Shown: positions 1 through 7,359 of the stretch, in pieces
Numbering within the stretch: the stretch's first letter is position 1
Layout: every line of letters begins with the position of its first letter
Assembly (NCBI GenBank): GCA_964411985.1
Contig: CAYPNF010000091.1
Span: 1-22,547, forward strand
From: CAYPNF01 sp964411985
GTDB lineage: Bacteria; Verrucomicrobiota; Verrucomicrobiia; Limisphaerales; J093
DNA length: 22,547 nucleotides
Direction of reading: 5' to 3'
Notes under the pieces: generated by a model
Database searches by the model: none
Seen by the model: only the letters and a program-made list of their open reading frames with translations
What the model was told of the DNA's origin: nothing
Program-made: the position numbers and the translations under genes

Positions 1-2
1 CT

Positions 3-71
3 TCCCCAACATCAGCCAAGTCGGTCGAGGCAAGCTTCTTTGACGACGAGACGACTCCCCACAACCGGTAA
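3..71 (+). CDS. Possible 3' end of an upstream gene (partial, uncertain)
   Basis: An open frame enters from the left edge and stops at TAA 69-71. The visible tail is acidic then polar and contains SFFDDETTPHNR. A strong plus-strand terminator begins 27 bp later, so some plus-strand gene must end here. A second frame, stopping at TGA 41-43 with a tail ending GRGKLL, is also possible. I prefer the frame ending at 71 because more of its third codon positions are G or C, but the choice is weak. No function can be assigned. Confidence 0.3.
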   Translation, partial: SPTSAKSVEASFFDDETTPHNR

Positions 72-97
72 GCAGAGACCAGCCGACAGATCTCAAG

Positions 98-128
98 CAA
101 CCCCCTCCATGCAGAGGGGGTTGTTTTT
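98..128 (+). terminator. Rho-independent terminator
   Basis: A perfect 10-bp stem (CAACCCCCTC at 98-107 with GAGGGGGTTG at 114-123), a six-base loop (CATGCA) and a run of five T (124-128) form a textbook intrinsic terminator for a plus-strand gene lying left of the window. No T-run exists on the other side, so it should not terminate the convergent minus-strand gene that ends at 138. Confidence 0.93.
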
Positions 129-137
129 CGGGAGACA

Positions 138-1049
138 TCACTTGGACGGGTTCGCTCCTTTCACCGCCATTGGGATGGAGTAAAGCGCCTTGCTCGCCGT
201 GATGAAGAGGGTCCGGTGTTCCTTGCCGCCGAAGCTCACGTTGGCGGTCCAGCCACCGGGAACCGGGATGTTCTCGATCTTCTGTCCAGACTTGTTGAAA
301 ACGGTGACTCCTTTTCCGGTCAGATAGACGTTCCCTTCGCTGTCTAGGGTCACTCCGTCGGAGCCCATCTCGCAGAACAGGCGTTTCTTGGTCAAGTCGC
401 CGGAGGCTTCGATCTCATAGGAGTAGGTTTTGCCTGCCCCGATGTCGGCCACGTAGAGCGTCTTCCCGTCCGGGGTGCCCGTAATCCCATTCGGCTGTTT
501 GAGATCGGAGATGACCCTGCGCAGCGTCTTGCGATCCGCCGAAAGCCAGTAGACATGCTGTCCGTCCTGCTCCATGGGCCCGCGCTTCCAATAATCGCGC
601 TTGTAGAAAGGATCCGTAAAATAAAGCGAGCCGTCCGGATGGATCCAGAGATCGTTCGGCGCATTCAACAGTTTGCCGCCATACTCGCTCACCAGCACTT
701 TGTGGCTGCCGTCGGGAGCAATGGACCACAGCTCGTTCTTCTCGTCGGCGCAGGCGATCAATTGCCCTTGCTTGTCGAAGAACATGCCGTTGGCCCGACC
801 GGAGGGCTGAAGGAACGTCGACAGCTTTCCATCGACACTCCACTTCAGGATCCGGTCGTTCGGCTGATCGGTGAAATAGACATTCCCTTCCGCATCGCTC
901 GTGGGACCTTCGGTGAAGCTGAACGAATCCGCTAGTAGCTTGAGCTCAGCCCCGGGAGCCAGGACTTTGCTGGAGGGAGCGGGAGAGTCCGCTGCCGCAG
1001 CCGAGAACGTGAGTGTCAACAGGCTGGAAAGGAGGATACGCAACTGCAT
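138..1049 (-). CDS. Secreted SMP-30/gluconolactonase-like protein
   Basis: The 303-aa product resembles SMP-30/gluconolactonase/LRE-like six-bladed propellers, which hydrolyse sugar lactones or related esters using one divalent metal. Residues 1-20 form a signal peptide (hydrophobic core, then SAAAAD), so it should act outside the cytoplasm. The family's metal ligands appear as E47 in FTEGP, N132 in APND, N187 in QPNG and D231 in GSDG. Repeated blades of the type GxVYFTD and GxLYFTD are visible. Length is normal for the family. The start at 1049 is preceded by AAGGG about six bases upstream, a good ribosome-binding site. It stands alone; no sugar-pathway genes lie beside it. The substrate cannot be told from sequence, and many secreted relatives in environmental bacteria are not true gluconolactonases. 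Confidence 0.88.
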   Translation of the reverse strand: MQLRILLSSLLTLTFSAAAADSPAPSSKVLAPGAELKLLADSFSFTEGPTSDAEGNVYFTDQPNDRILKWSVDGKLSTFLQPSGRANGMFFDKQGQLIACADEKNELWSIAPDGSHKVLVSEYGGKLLNAPNDLWIHPDGSLYFTDPFYKRDYWKRGPMEQDGQHVYWLSADRKTLRRVISDLKQPNGITGTPDGKTLYVADIGAGKTYSYEIEASGDLTKKRLFCEMGSDGVTLDSEGNVYLTGKGVTVFNKSGQKIENIPVPGGWTANVSFGGKEHRTLFITASKALYSIPMAVKGANPSK

Positions 1050-1192
1050 ACCAAACCCTTATCATGACCGGGCTGGAAATCCAAGCCACAAAAACGACAG
1101 GTAAAGCCGGGCTCTCCGCAGCCCGCCGATTCCATCGGTCCCGTCTCGAGGTGCTGTCGCGCAGACAACGCCGCCTTCCTCCCGCCTCATCC

Positions 1193-1252
1193 GGTAGGGA
1201 CGGACCGCCGGGCCGTCCGCGCCCCCGGACATCGCAGCGCGATGTCCCTACC
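1193..1252. repeat. REP-like cruciform repeat
   Basis: A 60-bp element bounded by the inverted repeat GGTAGGGA (1193-1200) and TCCCTACC (1245-1252). Inside are two hairpins: GGACGG/CCGTCC (1198-1203 with 1213-1218), and a perfect 9-bp stem GGACATCGC/GCGATGTCC (1227-1235 with 1239-1247). The three-way shape is typical of extragenic palindromic repeats; I recall similar GGTAGGGACG-type elements in verrucomicrobial genomes. It supplies the TAG stop codon (1248-1250) of the neighbouring 66-aa gene. Only one copy is seen in this window, so its repetitive nature is inferred. Confidence 0.65.
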
Positions 1253-1448
1253 TGGCGATGAAGTTCAGGTGCCCTTGCACCCGCGTCACGGGCGGAGGGG
1301 TGCGCCAGTCCAAAGCCGCGTCCACCGCCTTGTACATCTGGGCAAACCACCACCGGGCTCGCTGCCGTGGCAGGCGGCTGCCAACCACCTGGCCGCCCGT
1401 TGCGTTCCCGTTTCCACCGAACCCTAATTCCAATTGTTGTGAGTTCAT
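1248..1448 (-). CDS. Small WWFAQM-motif protein, function unknown
   Basis: A 66-aa basic protein beginning MNSQQLELGF and carrying RARWWFAQMYKAVDAALDW. I recall small proteins of the pattern QLEL...RARWWFAQM...AVD.A.DW in many Verrucomicrobiota; none has a known role to my knowledge. There is no signal peptide or membrane segment. The start at 1448 is chosen over an in-frame ATG at 1496 because AAGG lies about eight bases upstream and the conserved family start is MNxQQLEL. It lies 68 bp downstream of the FecR-TPR-barrel gene on the same strand, but an inverted repeat next to its start suggests its own control. The stop codon falls inside a REP-like repeat. Confidence 0.7.
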   Translation of the reverse strand: MNSQQLELGFGGNGNATGGQVVGSRLPRQRARWWFAQMYKAVDAALDWRTPPPVTRVQGHLNFIAR

Positions 1449-1449
1449 T

Positions 1450-1477
1450 TCGCGTACCTTTTTGTTTTCGTACGCGA
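1450..1477 (-). promoter_or_regulatory. Inverted repeat abutting the start of the WWFAQM gene
   Basis: Perfect 8-bp arms, TCGCGTAC (1450-1457) and GTACGCGA (1470-1477), flank a 12-base A/T-rich spacer. On the minus strand the Shine-Dalgarno AAGG sits at the loop/stem edge and the start codon follows one base after the stem. It could be an operator for a dimeric repressor or an RNA hairpin that presents or hides the ribosome-binding site. There is no U-run, so it is not a standard terminator for the FecR-TPR-barrel gene upstream. Confidence 0.55.
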
Positions 1478-1497
1478 CCACTCTACGAAACACCATT

Positions 1498-1512
1498 GGA
1501 CATTTACTGTCC
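1498..1512 (-). terminator. Weak hairpin after the FecR-TPR-barrel gene
   Basis: GGACA-TTTAC-TGTCC forms a perfect but short 5-bp stem starting four bases after the TAG stop of the FecR-TPR-barrel gene. No U-run follows on the minus strand, so it may be only an mRNA-end structure or chance. Confidence 0.25.
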
Positions 1513-1516
1513 TAGG

Positions 1517-4500
1517 CTAAAAATGAATTCGAAAACTTACGGTCAGTGTGCGCTGGCGGGGAGGGGCCAGGTATGGGTTCAGAGGATTCAGGCGGTAGTC
1601 GGTCCCGGTCAGATTGAGGAGATCCAGCCTAAGTTCGGCCTGTCGGCGAGGGAAGCGCCACCCGGTCCACAGGTCATGCTGCCAGAAGTCGTCCCCGGGA
1701 AGGTCCGGGGAGGACCCCTGGTTGGACTGCCGATACCAGGAGGATTGGAATCCAGCGAAGAGGCCGGCGGGATGTTGGTAGGTCAGTGTGAGATGGACCT
1801 GGTGCAGAAGCGCCTGATGATCTACTTCGAGGACTTCCCCCCCCCTTGCAGACCGAGGGATTTGAGGAAAGCGGGTTTGCAGGCCCGAATCGGTGAGTCC
1901 GTAACGGGCGCCAGCGGAAACGCCGTCTCCCAGGAGTTGCACGCAGTAGAGGGAGAGTCGGTCTTCCCGATAGTCGAGCGTTTGGGCGGTGCTCGAAGGA
2001 AGGTCGGGAATGGGAAGCGGCAGGGAATTCGTGAGCACTCCCGCGATTCGATGTCCCTCAGAAAAGAGTCGCTCGGCTTGGACACCGAGATAGGTACGGC
2101 TCCTCCAGGATTGATCGAATGCCACGGAGATAGTCTCCATCTTGGCCCCTGGGACCAACCCCGCCACCGACTCCGAAATCAGGCTGCGATAGGCTTGGTT
2201 AAACCCTGCGATCTGGGTTGGCTCGAGCCGCACACTGTTGTCGAAATAGACACCACCCAACGACTCGGTGTAACTCGCGCGGAAAAGGCCATCCCTCCAG
2301 GGCGTAACCAGGAGGCCCGCTTTGGGAGCAAACAGATCGACCGTGCGGACTCCGGGAGTGAAAGGGGCCAGATCGAGGTTTTGAGGATAGGAAAGCCAAC
2401 TGTAGCTGACACCAGCGACCAGGCGGACCGGTTGGAGGGGTTGCCAGTGGAAGTAAGTGTAAGCGTCCGCCCGCTTCAAGGATTCCTCGAAGTTCTGGTC
2501 GGGGATCTCGGCTCCCAAGGCCCGCTTCAAAATGGCCTCGGCATCTTGCTCGCCCGATTGAGCTCTTCCTCCAACAATCAAGGCATGATGGTCCCCTTGC
2601 CAGATTTGCTGCGCCTCCAAGGAGTAGAGCGTGAAGCGGCTCGACGAATCCAAGGTGAAAAAGGGAGCAGTCGACACGGCCGCAGTCTCACCCTCGCGTT
2701 GGTAGAGAAAAAGAAGTGGTGGTTCGGGATGATGGAGCTCGAAGGTATCGTCGAGGCGAGCGGCCAGAAAGACCGTGTGACTAGAAGGCGACCAGGTGTG
2801 ATGCCAGCCGGCGTAAAGATTGGGGACTTGCTGCTCTTTGGCCAGGAGATCGGGGTTGGACTGCTGGGGATTGTAATGCCGCGCAGTATCGCCACTGGAC
2901 ATGTCCATCGTGCTGGCCTGGAAGAAGAGATCGTCCTGCCGTGTCACCCGCTCCTTGAGCTGCAAGGACAAATCCCATCGCTCTCTCCACTCATTGGGGC
3001 TCGTCCCGTGGAAAGACTCGTAAGAGGAATCGATGGCGTAACTGGTCTCTTCGACCGTACCATGAATCGAGGATTGCTGTAGCCAACTCCCCGAGCTGCT
3101 GTACTGGGTGAGAGTGTCGAGGGCGACTCGCGGCGGATCAAATAGCCGGAGGCTCTCCTGGTGTGAGGGCAGATGCGACAAGTTGCCTGCTTCGGCAGGT
3201 GCGAGCAGGTTTGCTAAAAGGAACTCGCTCGCTCGAGATGTCTCGTACCGCAAATCGAAACGGTTGGGGCTCTCCAGGGTTTGAAGGCTATTTGCCAGGA
3301 AAAGGTGGCTGGAAAAGCTGGTGTAATCCTCATTCACGGCCTGGGCAGCGGATCGCAAACTCACCTCCTCCAAACCGGCGTCACGGTAGAGCACTGCCAA
3401 GTTGGCAGTGCGGACGGCCAGATCGCGGTCGAGGAGGAGTCGCGAACGGAACAAGCGCAGGTGGTCGTTCCGATCCACGGACTGCTCGAGTTCTCGAATG
3501 GCGGCATTGGGCCGGTTTACGTTCCAGAGACGTAGCGCTTCGTAGAGCCAGGGGGTTGGGTCCTTGGGATCCAGGGTCTTGGCGAGGCGAAACTCCTTCT
3601 CGGCCAGCTGTGGCTCCCTCTGCAAACTCCAAGCCTTGCCCAGGTAGCTTCGAAACAGGGATCGTCGAGGCTCCAGCGCACAAGCCATCTGCAACGAACG
3701 AAGGGCCTCTTCGCGCTGCCGGAGACGCAGGGAAGCCAGCCCTTGACCCAGCCAAGCCGTTCCCAGCGCGGAATCAATCCCAAGAGCCTGCTGGAAAGCC
3801 TGGAGCGCGGCACGTGGTTCGTTCTGCTCCAGCAAGATGAACCCCCGCGAAACGTAGGCAGGAGCCAGCTTCGGCGCAGCTCGCAGGGCGAGCTCAAGAG
3901 CTTCCATCGCCTCCCGACGATGTTCCAGGGCCCACTCCAGCTCGGCGACTCTTGCATGGGCAAACCCGAACTCGGGGGCCAATTCGACTGCACGATGCGC
4001 GGCTGCTAGGGCATCGCGCAATCGGAACTGGGCCTGCAAGGAGTACGACCGTGCCAGCCATTCGCTCGCCGTGCTTGCCGAGGAAAGTGAGGCAAAGTCC
4101 AAAGCAGCTCCGCTGGCTGCATCCATCAGCTCGAGCAACGCCCTTTTCAAAGGGTTCCCAGCCTCGAGATCCGACAGCTGTGCCCTTGCGGGTTCCACCT
4201 GCCCCACGGCTAAGTCCAGGGCGGCAGCCAGGATCTTCAGGGCGGCTCCCATCTCTCCCGACCGGTCGAAAGCCCTGCGAGCGGCCAGTACATCCCCGGC
4301 TCGGTAATGGGCCAGCGCGGCTGTTTGCCTGGCTCGTTGATCCTCGGAGAGCGGAAGATCGGCTGGATTCAAAACCGCAGGATAATACAAGGCCCACTGT
4401 ACGACTCGCACCGCTTCCAGGAGCGCCGTCTTCACCGGAGGCTGGCCGGGACGAACCCGCGCCATTTCGCCACTCCCCATCGTGACCTCGCCCCCTGAAG

Positions 4501-5056
4501 CCTCCAGTTGGACCGCGCCGTCAATCAGTGCGAGCTCGGTGTCCCCCTCTGTTCCGCGCGATTCCAGCACGAACTCCGTCCCGCGAATCGCTCCTGCCGC
4601 TACGGGGGTCTCAAATTCCACGCTCTCCGGCTTTTCCCGGTTAAAGAAATAGAGAAGACCTTTCCACAGACCCAAGCGACGCTCACCGCGCCCCTTGGGA
4701 GGCTGAACCTCCAGGGTGGTCCGTTCTCCCAATCGGATGACACTCCGTTCGGAAAATTGAATCGCCGCCCTGCTGCCTTCTCGGGTCCGGAGCCGATCTC
4801 CGGGGTTCAATTCGTTTCCCACCTCGGCCGCCAGCCAATTGGTAGCTCCGGAACGAGCGATCTCCGCCGCACCGGCCACCTCCACGATGACACTGGGTGA
4901 AGCCGGATCCGCTGCCGGGGCTTTTCCTGGAGCGTCGGCTCCGTAGAGCATCGCGGTCGCGCACGCCATCGCCATCATCAGCCCGACTAAGCCAATCCTG
5001 AGCCATCCCGCTCTTACTCGGCGGCCTCTTCCCTTCGCTGGCGAAATGGCACTCAT
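1517..5056 (-). CDS. FecR domain + TPR + outer-membrane beta-barrel protein
   Basis: This 1179-aa protein joins three parts. Residues 1-42 are a signal sequence with an arginine-rich n-region. Residues ~55-205 form a FecR-like domain (GDRLRT, SVIRLGERT, VAAGAIRGTEF, LIDGAVQL). Residues ~240-600 are TPR-like helical repeats (for example AYVSRGFILLEQNEPRAALQ). Residues ~640-1179 are alternating beta strands rich in W and Y, ending LTVSFRIHF; the terminal Phe is the usual outer-membrane barrel assembly signal. A linker with NRFDLRYETSRASEFLLANL resembles one I recall in uncharacterised FecR/TPR proteins. No TonB plug domain or TonB box is seen. Its start overlaps the Ig/PPC gene stop by 4 bp (ATGA), implying translational coupling. 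Predicted place: outer membrane, with FecR and TPR parts in the periplasm. Its role (sensor, export pore or surface assembly) is not known. Confidence 0.85.
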   Translation of the reverse strand: MSAISPAKGRGRRVRAGWLRIGLVGLMMAMACATAMLYGADAPGKAPAADPASPSVIVEVAGAAEIARSGATNWLAAEVGNELNPGDRLRTREGSRAAIQFSERSVIRLGERTTLEVQPPKGRGERRLGLWKGLLYFFNREKPESVEFETPVAAGAIRGTEFVLESRGTEGDTELALIDGAVQLEASGGEVTMGSGEMARVRPGQPPVKTALLEAVRVVQWALYYPAVLNPADLPLSEDQRARQTAALAHYRAGDVLAARRAFDRSGEMGAALKILAAALDLAVGQVEPARAQLSDLEAGNPLKRALLELMDAASGAALDFASLSSASTASEWLARSYSLQAQFRLRDALAAAHRAVELAPEFGFAHARVAELEWALEHRREAMEALELALRAAPKLAPAYVSRGFILLEQNEPRAALQAFQQALGIDSALGTAWLGQGLASLRLRQREEALRSLQMACALEPRRSLFRSYLGKAWSLQREPQLAEKEFRLAKTLDPKDPTPWLYEALRLWNVNRPNAAIRELEQSVDRNDHLRLFRSRLLLDRDLAVRTANLAVLYRDAGLEEVSLRSAAQAVNEDYTSFSSHLFLANSLQTLESPNRFDLRYETSRASEFLLANLLAPAEAGNLSHLPSHQESLRLFDPPRVALDTLTQYSSSGSWLQQSSIHGTVEETSYAIDSSYESFHGTSPNEWRERWDLSLQLKERVTRQDDLFFQASTMDMSSGDTARHYNPQQSNPDLLAKEQQVPNLYAGWHHTWSPSSHTVFLAARLDDTFELHHPEPPLLFLYQREGETAAVSTAPFFTLDSSSRFTLYSLEAQQIWQGDHHALIVGGRAQSGEQDAEAILKRALGAEIPDQNFEESLKRADAYTYFHWQPLQPVRLVAGVSYSWLSYPQNLDLAPFTPGVRTVDLFAPKAGLLVTPWRDGLFRASYTESLGGVYFDNSVRLEPTQIAGFNQAYRSLISESVAGLVPGAKMETISVAFDQSWRSRTYLGVQAERLFSEGHRIAGVLTNSLPLPIPDLPSSTAQTLDYREDRLSLYCVQLLGDGVSAGARYGLTDSGLQTRFPQIPRSARGGEVLEVDHQALLHQVHLTLTYQHPAGLFAGFQSSWYRQSNQGSSPDLPGDDFWQHDLWTGWRFPRRQAELRLDLLNLTGTDYRLNPLNPYLAPPRQRTLTVSFRIHF

Positions 5057-6783
5057 TCAAGGCGAATGCGGTAGAATCGGGCTGGGATCCCGGTCACCGC
5101 TTGGGTGACCACCACCAAGCCATTCTCCGTGGCTCCGGATTGGAGCAGACTCCATCCCGCGGTGAGTGTGTCGGAACCCTCTAATTGGTAAGCACGGGCG
5201 GTGCCAGCCGGCATCAGAATCCGGACGGAGGTCGCGCCGGGGAGATGCTGGATTTGGGCGGCTTGAACCAGGGACACGGAAACCGATGAGCTGAGCGCTT
5301 GCCCGGCTAGGTTCGTGACCGTGATCGTATAGAAGCCCGCGTCGAGAGCCCCGGCGGCGGGGATGCGGAGGATGGTGTTCGTTTGGTCAGGCAGCCTGAT
5401 CCCGTCCTTTTGCCACTGGAAGGTGAGCGGTGCGCTTCCGCTGGCCTGCGCGAAGAGCGACAGAGGCTCCCCAAGACGGAGCGTCACGGGGTTCGTCGAA
5501 AGGGTCACTGAAGGAGGGACCAACGGGCCCTGGGGCGTGAGGTGATAGTTCAAGAAGGCGACGCCCCGTGCTCCATTGGCGCCATCCACGACGATGAAGT
5601 AGTTCCGCCCCTTCTGAACCTCGAAGTTCACGATGCTGAGTAGCCCGTTGGTACCACCGCCGTGATCACAGGCGACGGGACTCAGGCTCTCGAAACCGAG
5701 TAGGGGTGGTTCGTAAGTATACGCTGCGAGGATGGTATCGAAGTTACTTCCTGCGGTATCGAGTTCGAGGGACCCATCGGCGGGACACAAGTAGGACAAC
5801 CAGTAGGAGGCCCCGCCTGCCACCCCGCAATGGACCGGTTCGCCCGGGTCCCTTCCGGCGTAGATTGTGTTGAAGATCTGGACGCCGTCGAACCCGCGGG
5901 TCAACCCAATTGGGGCTGCGAAAAGTGCCACCCGTTTCCCGGCAACACGACCACCGCGGTCGTCCCGTCCCTCCAGCCCAGATTCTGCCGACGCGAAGAG
6001 TTTATCCCTGGCGAGGGTCTTAACCTCCCCTTCTGAGTTAATCTGAATCTCCACCGGGGCACTCACCAGGCGCACTCCTCCCGAGGTCAGTCGCAAACGA
6101 TAGCTGCCCACGTTCTCGGGTTGGAAGTTCGGGATGGTGAGCGTTGCCGTCTCCTGGCCGGGAACATCGTCTTCGTTGAAGAGCCAATGCAACTTGACAT
6201 CGTTGGAGGCCAGGTAATCTACGGTCAGGCTCAAAGTGTCGCCCACTCGCAACGAACGATCTGGAGGTAGATTCACAATGACCGGCAACGGACGATCTGA
6301 AGTGAGCAGATCCCAATTCAGGCGCAGGTCGCCGCTGGCTCCCGCGTACCCATCCACGGCGATTTCGTAGATCTTTCCGGCCTGCGCCCCAAATTGCACC
6401 AGGGCAGTCCGACTCGCTCCCAGGTCATCCGCTCGAGCCACCTCCTTCAGACGCTCGAGAGGAGGCTTGGCAGGGTCGTTCGTATCCAAGGTGTATACCG
6501 AAATCAGGGTGTCAAAACTACTTCCTCCGGTGTCAAAGGTGGCAATACCCGAAGTGGAAGCCTGCCAGGAGACCCACATCGAATGCCCCCCAGGCCTCCC
6601 GCCATGGCGAGGCTCGAAAGGTTCCAAGCTCGCAGACGCGTTGTCTCCAACCATCTTTCCGGAATCAGCCGTGACCAGTGGACGCCCGGCGAATAGATCG
6701 GAGAACTCTTGCGCTAGGGCGTTGTTGAGCCCCAGCAGGCAGAAAACACTACAGCATGCGGCATGGACTAGGGAGCGGACCAT
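5053..6783 (-). CDS. Secreted Ig-like/PPC-like surface protein
   Basis: A 576-aa exported protein of a type common in Verrucomicrobiota. Residues 1-25 are a signal peptide ending NALAQ. Two PPC-like beta domains (~28-160 and ~255-420) share the motif pattern GGSSFDTLISVYT / AGSNFDTILAAYT and VDGYAGA / VDGANGA. Each is followed by an immunoglobulin-like domain (~165-250 and ~425-505), the second with FQWQKDGIRLP and DAGFYTITVTN. The C-terminal part (~510-576) ends ARFYRIRLE, a recurrent tail in this phylum. No transmembrane anchor or PEP-CTERM signal is seen. It lies 149 bp downstream of the ADRQ-repeat gene and overlaps the FecR-TPR-barrel gene, so the barrel is a natural candidate for its partner or export route, though that is inference. 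Likely an extracellular binding or adhesion protein; ligand unknown. Confidence 0.85.
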   Translation of the reverse strand: MVRSLVHAACCSVFCLLGLNNALAQEFSDLFAGRPLVTADSGKMVGDNASASLEPFEPRHGGRPGGHSMWVSWQASTSGIATFDTGGSSFDTLISVYTLDTNDPAKPPLERLKEVARADDLGASRTALVQFGAQAGKIYEIAVDGYAGASGDLRLNWDLLTSDRPLPVIVNLPPDRSLRVGDTLSLTVDYLASNDVKLHWLFNEDDVPGQETATLTIPNFQPENVGSYRLRLTSGGVRLVSAPVEIQINSEGEVKTLARDKLFASAESGLEGRDDRGGRVAGKRVALFAAPIGLTRGFDGVQIFNTIYAGRDPGEPVHCGVAGGASYWLSYLCPADGSLELDTAGSNFDTILAAYTYEPPLLGFESLSPVACDHGGGTNGLLSIVNFEVQKGRNYFIVVDGANGARGVAFLNYHLTPQGPLVPPSVTLSTNPVTLRLGEPLSLFAQASGSAPLTFQWQKDGIRLPDQTNTILRIPAAGALDAGFYTITVTNLAGQALSSSVSVSLVQAAQIQHLPGATSVRILMPAGTARAYQLEGSDTLTAGWSLLQSGATENGLVVVTQAVTGIPARFYRIRLE

Positions 6784-6800
6784 AAACTCATGTGACCTGC

Positions 6801-6806
6801 ATCATA
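6801..6806 (-). promoter_or_regulatory. Possible extended -10 promoter of the Ig/PPC gene
   Basis: On the minus strand TGCTATGAT matches the extended -10 pattern (TGnTATAAT with one change). No good -35 hexamer is present at normal spacing, and the start codon is only 17 bp downstream, so the leader would be very short. If real, the Ig/PPC and barrel genes would have a promoter besides the upstream sigma54 one. Confidence 0.22.
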
Positions 6807-6932
6807 GCACATCGGTGGAGTTCGTTTTGGAGTTTCTTACTTCGAGCTTGATCTGGAAAAGCCGGAAGGCCGGGGAGATTTGGATGCCATCCGCGTCTCA
6901 CCGGCCTCAGTTAGGCCCCACGAAAGGGAGGA

Positions 6933-7187
6933 TTATGGATTCCGGCGATCCGCTTGGCGATCCGCCTGGCGATCCGCTTGACGGTCCGCCTGCCGATCGG
7001 CTTGACGGTCCGCCTGGCGGTCCTCCCTCCGTTGGGCTTCGCGTTCCGCGAGCTTGTCGGCTTTGCGCTCGAGTCGGCGGTCGGCGCGGCGAAGGGTTTC
7101 TCCGAGGCCACTCGCATTGGCGGTCAGAGTGGCCAGGGTCAGAGTGGCGAGGAGGACGGTGGTGATTCGGTTCAGGTTGGTGTTCAT
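6933..7187 (-). CDS. Small secreted ADRQ-repeat protein
   Basis: An 84-aa protein. Residues 1-26 form a clear signal peptide (MNTNLNRITT, a leucine/alanine/threonine core, then NASG). The mature part is extremely charged, mostly R, D, E, K, Q and A, and ends in six tandem Ala-Asp-Arg-Gln units followed by RRNP. It should be helical or disordered, with no Cys or aromatic residues. The tandem units come from a 12-bp DNA repeat. No strong Shine-Dalgarno precedes the start. It is the first gene after the sigma54 promoter at 7260-7275, with a leader of about 60 bases, so it is the most direct target of the adjacent activator. I do not recognise a characterised family. The other reading frames here also encode repetitive peptides, but only this one has a signal peptide and a well-placed promoter. 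Confidence 0.72.
   Translation of the reverse strand: MNTNLNRITTVLLATLTLATLTANASGLGETLRRADRRLERKADKLAEREAQRREDRQADRQADRQADRQADRQADRQADRRNP
6944..7027. repeat. Seven-unit 12-bp tandem repeat inside the ADRQ gene
   Basis: Seven consecutive 12-bp units of the type GGCGATCCGCTT, with small substitutions (for example GACGGTCCGCCT), encode the ADRQ tetrapeptides. Units alternate between -CTT and -CCT endings. A 12-bp unit preserves frame when copies are gained or lost, so repeat number could vary between strains without destroying the protein. Confidence 0.85.
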
Positions 7188-7259
7188 GTTATTCGTGTTG
7201 ATGTAAGTTGTTTTTGTCTTTCAGCTGCGCCTCTGTAGGCACCCGCTGGAATAGGAATA

Positions 7260-7275
7260 AGCAACTGGTATGCCA
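7260..7275 (-). promoter_or_regulatory. Sigma54 (-24/-12) promoter
   Basis: The minus strand reads TGGCATACCAGTTGCT. The RpoN consensus TGGCACGNNNNTTGCW is matched at TGGCA and TTGCT, with the required GG-N10-GC spacing. The predicted transcript start is near 7249, about 60 bases before the ADRQ gene. The adjacent gene encodes a sigma54 activator, and three dyads lie upstream at the usual enhancer distance. I see no clear IHF consensus between them. Confidence 0.83.
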
Positions 7276-7327
7276 ACCGTGCAAACCCCTTATTTTGAGC
7301 AGGGAACTGGGCTAGCTAAGTCCATCC

Positions 7328-7343
7328 GTTCCGTGAAGGGAAC
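7328..7343. promoter_or_regulatory. Activator-site dyad 1 (promoter-proximal)
   Basis: A perfect dyad GTTCC-N6-GGAAC centred at 7335.5, about 86 bp upstream of the predicted sigma54 start. It is proposed as a binding site for the Fis-type helix-turn-helix of the neighbouring NtrC-family regulator. Confidence 0.68.
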
Positions 7344-7359
7344 AGATCAGAGGATGCCT

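Noticed and set aside
1367..3082. A long plus-strand open frame (571 codons) opposite the FecR-TPR-barrel gene
   Set aside because: It mirrors the codon pattern of the real minus-strand gene, lacks domain features, and the minus-strand product has a signal peptide, FecR, TPR and barrel features.
6903..6917. Hairpin GGCCT-CAGTT-AGGCC after the ADRQ gene as a terminator
   Set aside because: The stem is only 5 bp and no U-run follows, so it cannot be used to claim that transcription stops before the Ig/PPC gene.
6467..7165. Plus-strand frame with a collagen-like GDP/GPP repeat
   Set aside because: The repeat is a by-product of the 12-bp unit coding ADRQ on the minus strand; the minus frame alone has a signal peptide and a sigma54 promoter upstream.
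7291..7307. A fourth activator dyad (ATTTT-N6-GGAAC) nearest the promoter
   Set aside because: Only one half-site matches and the spacing to dyad 1 (36 bp) breaks the 30-32 bp phasing.
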